64,000 bases of DNA from Monoplex corrugatus (lineage: Eukaryota > Mollusca > Gastropoda > Littorinimorpha > Ranellidae), in NCBI GenBank assembly GCA_030674185.1, contig JAPXFY010000018.1, positions 51,241,755-51,305,754 on the forward strand, in the 5' to 3' direction. Shown here piece after piece: positions 39,336-53,275 of this stretch. The translations under genes and the position numbers were made by a program. The notes below the pieces were generated by a model. It saw only the letters and a list, made by a program, of their open reading frames with translations. It did no database searches and was not told the origin of the DNA. Positions within the stretch are counted from its first letter, which is position 1, and each line of letters opens with the position of its first letter.

Positions 39336-42300
39336 CACACACACTTCTGTCCACCTCAGCTTTCTTTTCAAAGACAATGAAAAAAAGCTGAACACAATAT
39401 GGCACAATAGTAAAACAATTGTGGATTTTTCTCGGAGCATAAATTGCCCTGATTTCTATGGACAGACACAACATCCTTGGACAACGTCTTCTCATTCTGA
39501 GAGGTAAAAGAGGTTTTCACTATTTACAGCTGGAAGTGAGAATGCATTTATCTCCATTCTATGTATAAGAGATAAGAAGAAATCAGAACAGAAAAGGCTT
39601 GATGATCATGAGCTTCAAGATTGATAAAGAGAATCCATTCAACATAAAATCCTAGTTTCTGATTTCATCTCTTAAGAAACAAAACAAAACAAAAAACAAA
39701 ACAAAACAACAACAACAACAAAAAGGGGGGGGGGGGGGGTGCAAATGGACAACTTTCTTTCTTTCTTTTTTCTTTCTTACATTTGTAAATATTTGAGTTC
39801 ATCTTTTGCATCACATTTACCTTAAGGTGTCTTGAAAATGAGATGCTATAAAGCAAGTTACATTCTTTGTCAGTGGTAAATGTTGGCATGTTCTACATAT
39901 TTCATCTTACTCTTTCTTTAATCACACGAACATTTTCAACTTAGCACATAAGCAAGCATGCGTATACAGATACTTACAGTTTACATAAAAGCGCCTACGC
40001 ACTGCCAGGCACACACACACACACACACACAAAAACACACCAATAATTGTAAGGCAATGGGCAGCTAGAATCACCTTTATGCCCCAGCATAAAATGTTTA
40101 CCCCCCAAAAAATCTTCATTCAATTATTCCACATCTGCACACAGCAAGTCAATGTTTTTAAAAGCTTGACTCAAAACTTAAAAAAAAACAACAACAGTTA
40201 ACTGCAGAGTGGATAAAATGCAATAAAATCTATTGGAAATCTCAGGGCCGTTCTGCACTCTTGTATTTTTGACAGTGTCACGAAGCTTACAGCATGTTGA
40301 TTAGTAAGCTAATGATTTCATTTTCATTACTTCCAAGTACCTGGAGGTTCAGAGACATCCTCTAAATTTCAGATAACCACAGTTATAACAACAGAACACA
40401 ATTACGACAACAGAAACAGACAATTAATAAACAACAAGAAATGCAGCAGCACAGCAACAACAACAGCAACAGCAGTGACATCATCATCAACCATCCATGC
40501 ATAAGGTTTTGTATAGTCCTGGTAGAGAATTTTCCAGGTCATGTACGGCTGATAAAGAGGGAAGCACATACAGAAGTGTTCAAATGCGATGGTTCTCTCT
40601 CTAGAACAAACTGCAATGAAATATAGAGTGACTGTGTATATCTTGTGCAAGGTGAATGAAAGAGGAATATTGCCAGAAGGTGGGACTGCTGAAGTGGAAC
40701 AAATACATGTCATCATTTCCAAACATGTATTTTGACCCTGTGCATCATGAGACGAAAATCATGCTCACTTACAAGGTTGATACATCGGATTATGCCTTGT
40801 AAACTACATAAGCTTTCACTTGCAAGTATGGCATCACTAAGACCTCTGGGATCAATCCTTTCTAATTTGAACAACATAAATATCAGGATATACCCAGTTA
40901 AATGCAACATGTGCATATAATATAGGAAAAATTGAAAACAGTGTATTAAGTGCTTCAAACACATTGGAATAAATGGCAGAGAGCAGACACCTTTGTACAA
41001 CTATCACTATATGCAGTCACTCAAGCCATCAGTACACAAGTACTAGGAGAAGCACAGCAACAGTTTGTAAGAACTTAACCTATGGCTTGCTGCTAAAACA
41101 GTACATCATGAAAGGACTGCTGAAAACAAATACATCATTTTCATAGAAAACTCTTGTAAACAGAAGAAACTATACTCCAAGTTACCAAATATGCAGTGTA
41201 ACATTATCACCAGTAATTACTGTAGTGTTGTAGCATATGTGCTTATCAAGTAAAGAAAACAAATCAGAGGCCTGGCATTTTGTTTCCCTCATTTCACTTC
41301 TGCAGCTCTGACTCTTATGGACTAAACAGATCAAGTCGGATTAACAGTCCGATAACTTACAACAGAAATAAATTTGACCAGGATTCTCCCTCTAGCCTGA
41401 CACTAGTCAATAAATCTGCATTTCTGCATCTAAAAAATGTTTATACATCTTTGCTTATATATATCCAAACAGAACATCTGAGTATTAGAGTCCCTGTTCT
41501 ACTTTTAGATGATGCTCTAGACACTTATTTCTGTGGTTAAACAAAATGAATACGGTAGTTAATCTTCTGACTTCCACACCAACTGCAAAAACTTAATCCT
41601 TTGATTCCTTCACCCTATCCATCAGCTTTCTGCTAACTGTATGTGTACATGTATATACGTGTGTATGTGTAGTTATGTGCATATTGGCAAATGTGTTTAC
41701 ATATTTGATATAAGTTAAAATTTGTTGTCATGCTCATATGACACTATAACATGAAGAATTTATTCAAAAAAAAAAAAAAGTTTAAATATTAAAAATTTCT
41801 TATGAAATCCTGTTATGAAAAATATGGGGCAAGGATAAGCCTCAGTGTTAATGTTAGTCTTTAATTCTGAATCCAAAAATACAAATATTTTTCATCTACA
41901 AAGTGATCATTCTTGATGGGTTTTTTGTTGTTGTTGTTAGTTATACAGGTACAGTGTTATAATGAACTAAACACATCACATAATATGTAGGAAGAGTAAA
42001 GATTTCTTTTACTGAAGAAATCTCATGCCTGTACTCATGCTTACAGAGAAGACAGAGGTGATAGTGATAATATTCACAGGAGAAAGCATCAAACAGCAGA
42101 GAGATGTCACAGCTTTATCAATAGACTCACATTACTGTCTTTCAAGGCAAGTCAGTCATACAACATTTACTGTATTTCTCTTTTTAAGGCACTCAGATTT
42201 GCTGATATCTCTGCAGCAAGAACTTGTTCACATTTTACTGATTTCTTATCAAAATAAAAGTATGTTCTAATACAAAAGACTTAGATATCTTTAACCTTTT

Positions 42301-44759
42301 GACTCTCACACCCTATCTACCAACTGCAAAAATTAAACCCTTTGACTCCCTCACCTTATCCACCAGCTTCCTGCAGGAAGCTAGTGGATAGAGTGACCAA
42401 GTGAAAGGGTTACGTTTTTGCTTTGCTAGCATAGTTGGCAATGCAGGATGCTGGTGGCTAGAATGCGGGAGTCAACAAAGAAATAAGAAAAAAAGGAAGA
42501 AAGAAGAAGTGACAGAAATGGGACACAGGGAATAATCAGAAATTTCACTTCACATGATCAGTTATGTTTTGTCAATTATTATGTTTGCCCTTTGACTCCA
42601 ACACCCTATCAACCAACATCAAAAACTTAACCCTTTGACTTTCTCACCCTGTCCACCAGCTTCCTGCAGATAGCTGGTGAGCAGAGTAAGGGAGTCAAAG
42701 GGTTAAGGGTTTGCTTTGCTAGCATGGTTGACAATGGAAGATGCTGGCGGATAGGGTGCAGGAGTCAAAGGGTTCCTAAATGTTAAGAAAAGGAACTCAA
42801 AAGCAAATTAAATCATGATTACACATCTGCCTTAAGACTTCTTTTCATGTCATTTTCAAAACTGGACTCCAATCAGTAGAATCTATCCCACAGAATGCTA
42901 CATTTCTTAATTATAAAATTTCAAAAATCTCAATGTCATTTTCACTTAAACACATGTTGTCTACCACCATACCTCACCTAACATACACATACACACAGAA
43001 TGATCACGTCTATTTTTTATGTAAGCATTTTAGATTATTGTGAAATACACTGTCTGCAACATTCATTTACTTTGATATCATGTTCCCAATGTGAGAGGGC
43101 ACCACCTTAAGTTAACCTCTTAAAAATTTCAGAATTTCAAAATCTTTATTTTATACCAACAAAAAGGTGTAACATTTTAAGTTTCTTTTATACCTAAATG
43201 CAACTACTCCATATAAAGGAGACTACAAGAAAATCTCCCTTTAAGATATTAGGCAGAAAAGACTCACACTCTGAACCTAATTTTTACTTCATCACTGACA
43301 CAACTGCAGACATTCTTTACTGTTAATAAAACCATAATTAGAGAAAACATGGTGTTGAGAATATAGCTCATGACAGTATCAAACAATTCAATTATAGTAG
43401 TCAGTCAAATTTCACAGAAGCACAGGCAACAAGTGAGAGCACATCTCAAACATCAACAAAGCAGAACAATCAACAACAAAAGTGAGTGATCAAATGTTAC
43501 TACCTGAAACCTGTTGACTTTGCTTCTAGACAGAGAGGAGAAAATAAAAGTCGAGAGACATGTAATTTCATTCAAAATGAATAATTCAAGCACATGTTAC
43601 ATAACAAGACAGAGAATTCTAAGTAAACACTGGCTAAAACAAAAACCAAAAAAAACCAACAACATACACGAAAATCAAAAACGCATATAAATCGATAAGG
43701 AAATGACATGGCAGAGACTTCAAATTTTGTTCCAAGGTTAGCATTACAAGGACTGTGTCCATTTCCTCTCCCTTGTTGCTTTACCTTCCCCAATCCCAGA
43801 CTGGGTAAGGTACTCATTAATAGCTGAGTGGACTGGAACTCTTCCTGCAACATGTCAGCATCATCATGTGCCTTGGTCATGGCCCTCCAAACACTTCTAT
43901 CCCTTGTCGCCGCAAGCACATCTTCCACCCTCTCTGTCCTCTGCCACCCTGCAAGCTTGTCCAATATTTTCTCCCTGGGTCTACCTGGTGTTCTGTTTCC
44001 CTTCAGCTTTCCTGTTGTGACCAGGTGCTCTAATTCCGCTTTCCTCATAAAATGGCCTATAAATGTTGTTTGTCTTTTCCTAATCTTCTTTATCAATGAT
44101 CTTCTTGTGTCTGCCTCCATCAAGACTGTCTTGTTTGCTTTTTTTGCTGTCCATGGAACTCTCAACATTCTTCTTACAAACCACATTTCGGCTGCCTCAA
44201 TCTTGTTCTGGCTTTGTGTGTTCACTGTCCACGCCTCATAACCATATAACATTATCAGTTCTATGTAACATTCCAGAATTCTCTTCCTGCAACATGTACT
44301 CACTTCAATAATCAAATTTAAGCTGCATTTCTGCATTTGACTGACTTCATGATGAAAAAAAGTTATGTTATAGTAAAGATGGATGATGATGCTTGAAGCT
44401 TTAATCCTTTGACTCCCGCAGCCAATCCACCAACTGCAAAAACTTAACCCTTTAACTCCTTCACCCTATCCACCAGCTTCCTTCAGGAAGTAGGTGGATA
44501 GGGTGAGGGAGTCAAATGGGTAAGTTTTCTCCTTGCTAGCATGATTGACAATGCAGGATGCTGGTGGGCAGGGTTTGGGAGTCAAAGGGTTAATCCTGTT
44601 TATGCACACACAGAAAGCGATGAAGCAGGGGACTGGAAGCAGCGTACTGTAAACTGCGTAACATGTACATGTGGCAGCTTTGGACACCTGCTGCCATGAT
44701 GCCATCCATGATAAAATCCATATATCAAACACTTTGTCATAGGATGTGTGTGTGTGTGT

Positions 44760-44826
<67 letters not shown>

Positions 44827-44889
44827 TGTGTGTGTGTGTGTGCATGTGTGTGTGTATGGGCGTGTGTGTGTATGCGTGTGTACGTGTGA

Positions 44890-44964
<75 letters not shown>

Positions 44965-45030
44965 TGTGTGTGCATGTGTATGTGCATGCATGTGTGTGTG
45001 TGTGCACATATGCGCGCACACGCGCGCGCG

Positions 45031-45076
<46 letters not shown>

Positions 45077-45227
45077 CGCGCATGTGTGCACATGTATGTG
45101 TGGTGTGCGTGCATGTGTGTCTGTGTGTGTCTGTACGTGTATGGTGTATGTGTGTGTGTGTGTGAATGACTGTATATGTATGTGTAGATGTGTGTATGCA
45201 TGTGTACGTACATATGTGTGTGTGTGT

Positions 45228-45309
<82 letters not shown>

Positions 45310-48300
45310 TGTGTTGTGTGTGTGTCATGTGTATATGTGTGTGTACTTGTACATGCGCATGAGTGAACACATGCATCTGTGACTGAATGCATGTACGCAA
45401 GTAAACAAGCTTCACAACACAACATAAAAGAGACATCAGGCCTCAAATACAAAAGACAGCGACGTAAAATGATAATAATGATAACAATGAACAAGAAGAG
45501 GAGGGGCCTGAATGTTCACCTATACAAAGGAATGTTGTTATACGAGGCAACATCTGCACCGTCAAAACAAACCTGACCTTGTTTACAATCATCTCTATTC
45601 CAGTTTCATTATTACAGAGATAAAGACAGAGAAAGAACTGACACAGGGAGACAGAGAGAGACAGTGGGGCAGGAAAGAGAAGAAAGGAAAGAGAAGAAAG
45701 GAAAGAGAAGGCAAGACAGAAAAAATTAAAATGAAGAAACCAAAGTTTTAAGAGGGCAGGGAAAGAGAAAGCAAGAGAGGAAAGACAAAAATGAAGAAAC
45801 CAAAGCCCTCAGAGAGAGAAGGGAATGAGAAGACAAGACAGAAAAGATGAAAATGAAGAAGAAATCAAAGCTCTCAGTCTTACCCCTTCCACAATAGCCA
45901 ACATGCGCTGAGCGTACAGCACAGCATCATGTATGGTCAAAAACAGACACTGTTTATCACTGGTTTTGTAGAAATCTGTTTTCTCAAACATTTCACGCAC
46001 TGCAGCTGAAAGAGCAAAGACAAATTATTCATCTCTAGAGTTTTAAAGAGTAGGCATTTAGTTTTTAGAGTAGACATTAACATACAGACAAAGTTAACCC
46101 TTTGACTCCCGCACCCTGTCCACCAACATCCTGTGTTGTCAACCATGCTAGCAAAGCAAAAACTTAACCCTTTGACTCCCTCATCCTATCCACCAGCTTC
46201 CCGCTGGAAGCTGGTGGACAGGGTGAGGGAGTCAAAGGGTTGAGTTTTTGCAGTTGGTGGATAGAGCACGGGAGTCAAAGGGTTAAGTACTTTTTTAATT
46301 ACTTTTTTAAATGAGTACAATACTATTTTCAAAACACATACAACCACAAAGAAGGAATGACTAAAAGATGACAATTCAGGGATGTAACATAAACAGATTC
46401 TGAAATAGTTATACAGTTCTTCAGGAGTTCAGGATTAAAAGATCTAGCTAAAGAATGTTTATAGCAACAAATGATGACAACAAACAGTATGAAACTATTC
46501 AAAAGGGTTCAAGTGTGATGAATCCCTCTTGGACAAACTCCTAACAAACTCTTAATGAAAGGGCATGACTATAGAATTATATAATACACCCTTACATCAA
46601 CTGTTCCCAGACATACAATTTTAACCCTTCGACTCCCACACCCTGTCCACCAGCATCCTGCATTGTCAACCATGCTAGCAAAGCAAAAGCTTATCCCTTT
46701 GCCTCCCTCACTCTATCCACCAGCTTCCAGCGGGAAGCTGGTGGATAGGGTGAGGGAGTCAAAGGGTTAAGTATTTGCAGCTGATGCACAGGGTGGTTGA
46801 GTCAACGGGTTAATCATTCTGTATGAGTAACACTATCAAACTGACAGACACATGATGCGCTCTTGAGTTTGAATCTATGATTTAACAACACCAACAAACA
46901 CACATAGACAAATTAAAGGCAATGACTCGACAAATATTAGGTCTAAATTTATACTTCTGGTCTGACTAAACCTCACATGCAGATCAGCTGGTTCCAATTA
47001 TTAGGTACTTTATCAGAAGCTATTCTGCAACAGACACAGTACTTGAAAATCCCTAAAATCAACAAAAAGTAGACAATTTTATTGCGACAGCAAATGTTAC
47101 ACAAATACTCTGTATTTCCTTTATGCTAAAGAAAGAACACAAGTATACTGTGTCATCTCACTCTCATCCTGTTCTCTTCATGTTTTCCTAAGATATTGGC
47201 TAACTACAACAAAGAAGGCATACTAACCTTTACAGTGAGCAAAAAACACTTGGATAGAGTAACTTCTCATCTCTGTAACCACCTGCACAAGTTGTAACAA
47301 ACAATTTAAAATACAAGCACACACATGAACAAGCATTACAAATGTATAGACATTTTTAAACAATATTCATTTTCAGAAAAAAATGATCACATGAATATAT
47401 GCTAAACTGTATCGTGTTTGATTGTAAGGCAGTCTTTTCCCCACATTCACAGAGATTTTTAAATTCTGCATGACACTAACAAAGGAAAAAAGACAAAAAA
47501 GACTGAAAGACTGGTGACTCTTTTCTCTTCAATTAATCTGAAACATTCAAGTCAAATTTCTTTCAAACTGAACACCTACCAGTGCAATCATGTGTAAACT
47601 ATTCAACAATTCCTGAGAAGTAACTTGCAACTTTCAAAAGAGCTGAATGCTCTTATAAAACAAAATGTCAATTCTCATAATTTAGAGGTCTTTAACCCTT
47701 TGACTCCCATGCTCTATCCACCAACTGCAAAAACTCAACCCTTTGACTCCCTCACCCTATCCACCAGCTTCCTGCAGGAAGCTGGTGGATAGGATGAAGG
47801 AATGTAAGGGTTAAGTTTTTGCTTTGCTAGCATGGTTGACAATGCAGGATGGTGGTGGACATGGTGCGGTAGTTCAAGGGTTAATAAAAGAGTGTGAAGG
47901 GCATTAAAAACAGAAATTCTTTAAAATTGAAAACTTTCCGCCACCTTGTTTTCTTTTTCATTTGATTTTACTACTTTCTTTTACATGTTGCTACAATCAA
48001 GACAATCAAGGACGCCTGAAAAAATATTCACCAAGATAAAACTGATGTTCAAACACTGAAAAACATATTCCAAAACAAGTGCAATTGCCTGCATTCGAGC
48101 AAACAGGAACCAGACAAACATGAAAATAGAATCAGAATGCATCTTGTCTGGTTATATTAAACACGCATTCTGATTCTATTTTCATGTTTTTCTGGTTATT
48201 GAAATACAGGTTAACATGCCATATACCTGCTGCAAAACTTTGACCCCCACTGAATCCACATAACCCATGGTGGTGCAGTCGATGATGATGAAGTAGACAT

Positions 48301-49702
48301 CAGTCACCGTTGGCAGGACTATGGGCATGTCATCTGGCACGTTACTCAGCAAGTTGGTGTTCTGATTTGCATCAGTATTGTCTACCACAGGTTCTGTGGA
48401 GGTGCCTGTTGCAGGGTCTGCTGGATTCTCTTCGTTGTTGTCAGTAGTGGCTTCTGATGGCGCACTCTCTACCTGTACAATGTAGTGAAGACACAAACCA
48501 ATTGGCATCATAACTCTGAATTACCAAATGCTTGAGTCTCTAGTATTTTTATCACTTTGGCAATAACGCAAAAAATGCAATTCTTTCAACAGTTCTCCAC
48601 AAACTGGGCATAACAATAAGTTTTTAATCTGACATTTAGGGCCAAGATTCTTCCTCGGACCAAAATGGCAGGTTAAAAACATGATGTTAAGCCCACTTTC
48701 ATCCTTGGCCCAAAACAGCAAGTTGTGTGATGTTATACCCACTTTCATCTGTGGCCCAAAATTGCAGACTGAAAGTGTGATGTTATGGTCAGTTTCATCT
48801 TGGCCCGAAATGGCAGATTAAAAGTGTGAAGTTACGCCCTAGTTTCATCCGTGGCCCAAAATGGCAGATTAAAAATGTGACGTTATGCCCAGTTTGTCCA
48901 ATTACCACACAATTTCTCATATAAATGGGTGAAGCATTAAAGATCAACACGACAGGCGAATGTTCCAAGCAAACATGGTCCTTTCTACTCATTCTGTTCA
49001 TCGGTAATCACTGAATTATGGCCAAGTTCTGGCTGTCTTCCAGCTTTTCTTAGACCACCTACAAAATAACCGCCTGAGGAATTGCCCACTTGTTGTGGTC
49101 ACAGGGACTTCCATGACTCAGAATCCTGTAAAGGTATGCCAAAGAGGGCTTCGGTTCCTGGTAGAGACACCCAAGCCAGACAGACTGAAGGGTAGAACCT
49201 GACAAAGCACAATCCCTGCTCCTCCAGGTTGGGAGGTTAGGGCACAAGCCTTAGAGTCCTAGCAAAAAAAGGCAGCGTTACAATAACAGCAACAGAAGAA
49301 ACCAATTTTATTGCATGTGATGGACTTTCACAGTCACTGGAAGACACTCGAATAAGAAGACCTCAAAATCCTGAAATGCATCTAAGGTACCATGCAAAAG
49401 CCAGTTCAGAACAGACAAGAGGGTGAGCCTTCGTTTTTCATTGATGCCTTAAATGCCAATGACATAACCAACAGCGAGTCAGTCAGACAACAAAAAGTCC
49501 AGATGCTGGAAAACACACCCCTGACTTGCACAGAAACCAAACCATGCTTTTCGACCACATGACACAAAAGGTACTACAATGAGGGAAGCCAGAGGAAACA
49601 AGGGGAAGGGAGGCGCATACTGACAAAGTCCGATCCTACCGTTTTCCTCTATGTCAAGATTGGTTCCAAGTCATGAGAGACTCTTTTTGTGTCAGCAAGA
49701 GC

Positions 49703-49735
<33 letters not shown>

Positions 49736-49949
49736 CACATGCACACACACACACACACAAACACACAGAGTGTCTATTACTCTCACACTTATGTAAACAC
49801 ATACACCCAAACACAGTATCTCACAAAAACACACATTGAGTACCCACCACAGGTATGACAGTATGTTTATGAGGCACCAACCACTTGCACTTTCAACCAT
49901 TCATTCTTTGCTTTTTTCTTCGGTTTCTTTAATTTCACACACACACACA

Positions 49950-50019
<70 letters not shown>

Positions 50020-53000
50020 TCACTCACACACACACAGACACACACACTCAGACACTTTTTACATGGCACAGCGACACACACACACACACACACAAACACG
50101 CATGCACACAAACTCAGACACTTTCTCATATTTACACACACAGAAAACATTTACTACTGTGTTCTCATTTCACTTCCTTCTTTCCCCAGTCCCCAAATGT
50201 GTGTGTACTCAAGCAGGAATGCAAATTTTTGTCTGTTTACCAACTGAACACTACATCTGCTGTGTACATATTATTAAATTCCTGGGCAAGAAAGTTATAG
50301 CTTTATTCAAACTTAACCTGCACATAAGCACAAGCTACTGATCATAGCAGCCACAAGGCAGAAAAACGATATATTTTGCATCAGTACCATACTTCCAGTT
50401 CTGTAGAAGAGGACATACATAAACACTACAATCTATGAAGACTGAAATTTAGAGAAAAGCACATCAACAACTGAGGAAAAAACATCTGATAACATTAAAG
50501 GAAGCATCACATACAATTTTGGGACACACACTCACACACACACACACACACACACATACACACACACAGAGAAACACAGCATCTGTTACTCTCACACATA
50601 TGCAAACATATGCACAAAGATGTCACATACACCTAAACACAGTATCTCACAAAAACACATACAGTGCCCACCAGAGGTATGACAGTATGTTTATAAGGCA
50701 CCACCCACTTGCATTTTCAACCATTCATTCTCTGCTTTTTCTTCAGTTTCTTTGATTTCACGCGCACACGCCACACACACACATACACACACACACACAC
50801 AAACACTCACTCACACACACACAAACACACACACATACATACATACACACATGCTCACTCTCTCACACACACACATGCCACAAAACACACTACCACAACG
50901 CTCACTCACAAACACACACACACACAACACACACACACACACACATACACACACATACACACACCTCACCACCACACACACACACACACACACACCTCAC
51001 ACACACACACACACACACACTCACACCTCACTCACACACACACATACACATACACATACACACAACACACACACACACACACACCACACACACACACACA
51101 TACACACCACTCACACACACACACACACAAACAAACATTCAGTACCTACCGCAGGCACTACAGTATGTTTATGTGACACCACTTGCACTTTTAACAGTTC
51201 TTTCTGCGCTTTTTTCTTCAATTTCTTCAACACAGCAGGGTCAGCAGTCATCTTGTAGATTGAAGTCTTGAAGTATTCGCTGTTGGCGAAAAACAGTGCA
51301 GACTCAAAACGGAAGATCCTGATATGGTCCAGGCCTTCAGCCTTGAGAAATGAGAAAAAGAAAATCAATCATTACCACACATTTATTCTTTTTCTGTAAA
51401 TATATTTATCTCCTTATTCCAGTTACCCTTTTGTTTTTCATATTTGCAACACAAAAAGTTTTAGTATTCCAGTCAGTGAGCTTTTTCTTTTTCATATTTG
51501 CAACATGAAAATCATTGGTATTCCAGTTACCATTTTCTTTTTCATACTTGTAACACAAAAAATCTTTAGTATTTCAGTTACCCTATTGTTTTTCATATTT
51601 GCAACACAAAAATCTTTATCACTATTCTGTTACCAGACCTACAGAGCAATGAGGCTGATGATCACAAAATCATTCCCATTATATTTACTCATTTCCATGA
51701 AAAATATTTTATAATCCATGCAATCATTTTGATTCCTTTTACATTATTTCACAGGTGACTTTTCAATCTTTACAAACTGTGACAGGGTGAAGTTATAGTT
51801 ACTTTTATTTTAAGCATAAACACTGCATGGCTGCATTTTCCCAGCCATTCTGCCACCCTTTAGTTGCGAGCCGGCGTCGCCTGCGTGTGCTATTTTTAGC
51901 CAGGCAGGGTCGACCAAAGTCCATCAGTGTAGCGCGTCTTTGTGCTCCCACACTAGTGATAAAGGGACGGGTGAAAAGGGTGTGGAGAGTGGAAGGGAAG
52001 GGGCGCACTATTAATAGCCGGCAGAAAGTGGCCAACTAAAGTATCTCGGATTTGTGCGCCGTGACTGTGTTATGTCTATTTAGCACTGATAGTGGTTTGA
52101 TAAACCTTTTGTTTAGACAAGACTAAAATCACTATTTCTTGGAAGTCATGCATCAGTTTTCATTGTTTACATCTATTGAAAGGACATTGTTTCAGTGTGG
52201 TTTCCAGTATCAAATCTGACAACACCACCAGAATAAACATGCAGAGAATACCTTCAAATTCTCTCTCTTAACCTGTCGGCTTGTTCAGGGTAATGTCTCT
52301 TGGTGTTAATGGCAATGAATCATGGCTGTAATGAGCCATGCTAACAATCACTGACAAAGATTTAGGTATGGTAAAACCTTTGTTTTACAATATAAGACTA
52401 TATGAAATACTTTTGAGGGGAATACTGAATAGTTTATATGACTGTTGATCTGATTGAGAATCAAGAGGATTCCAGAGATGAATTATTACTCACGGGCTAA
52501 GATATGGCTCTGGTGATATAACTTTTAAATTAAATTCATGAAATAATTATGGGGAGAGCCATGTAGGCTTAGTTTAGGCTTCCACAGAGTGAGCAGCATG
52601 ATCATTCATTCTATCTCTGTGTGTTATTTTCCTGACAGTAATTCATGATTATAAGGTGTGGAACATGAATTTTCGAAGATTTGTACTACTCCATTACTCA
52701 TTATACAATCATTTACAGACACAGCCATACTGGACAGCTAAAAGTGCACAGAATGACATGCGCTCAATGCTTTATCCTAATACATTTACAGACAAGTGGA
52801 TGGCCCAGTACTGTAATCCTGACAGACAGGCCATGGAACTCACAGCTTTGTTGACTGACATATCCCTGTAGAGGTCAGTGCCCGGAACTTGTCCCAACAA
52901 ACATGCCCGTGGTCTGCATACACACACACACACGTACACACACACATACACACACAAATTCAGGCATATGCACACCCAAGCATACATACACACACACATA

Positions 53001-53205
53001 TACACACCACAAATTTTACTTAGAAGCACACAAAGACACACACACTCTCTCACACACACAAACTCATGCACACGCACTCTCTCTCTCTCTCCCCCTCTCA
53101 CATGAACACACACACTCACAATCACATGAATTTTTCAAGAGTAGACATGAATAAACATGCACACACATTCTTTCATATGTGTGTATGTGAGAGAGAGAGA
53201 GAGAC

Positions 53206-53275
<70 letters not shown>

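Larger units (their letters stand above)
49709..51135. repeat. Four (CA)n tracts interleaved with exon duplicates
   Basis: CA-rich tracts at 49709-49770, 49937-50105, 50523-50572 and 50760-51130 separate and flank the two exon fragments. They are the likely substrate of the duplications. Confidence 0.95.

Noticed and set aside
40402..41000. Minus-strand frames with hydrophobic runs inside an SLC26 intron
   Set aside because: No recognisable domain, no splice-consistent context; expected by chance in AT-rich DNA.
43503..43530. Possible 22-nt micro-exon with ag/gt borders between SLC26 exons (l) and (m)
   Set aside because: Would break the phase-0 join; no homology support.
44600..45494. His-Thr and Cys-Val proteins of up to 342 residues
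   Set aside because: Simple (GT)n translated in all frames.
48971..49660. Possible LINE or gene remnant
   Set aside because: Higher GC than its surroundings, but no frame, motif or repeat I could identify.
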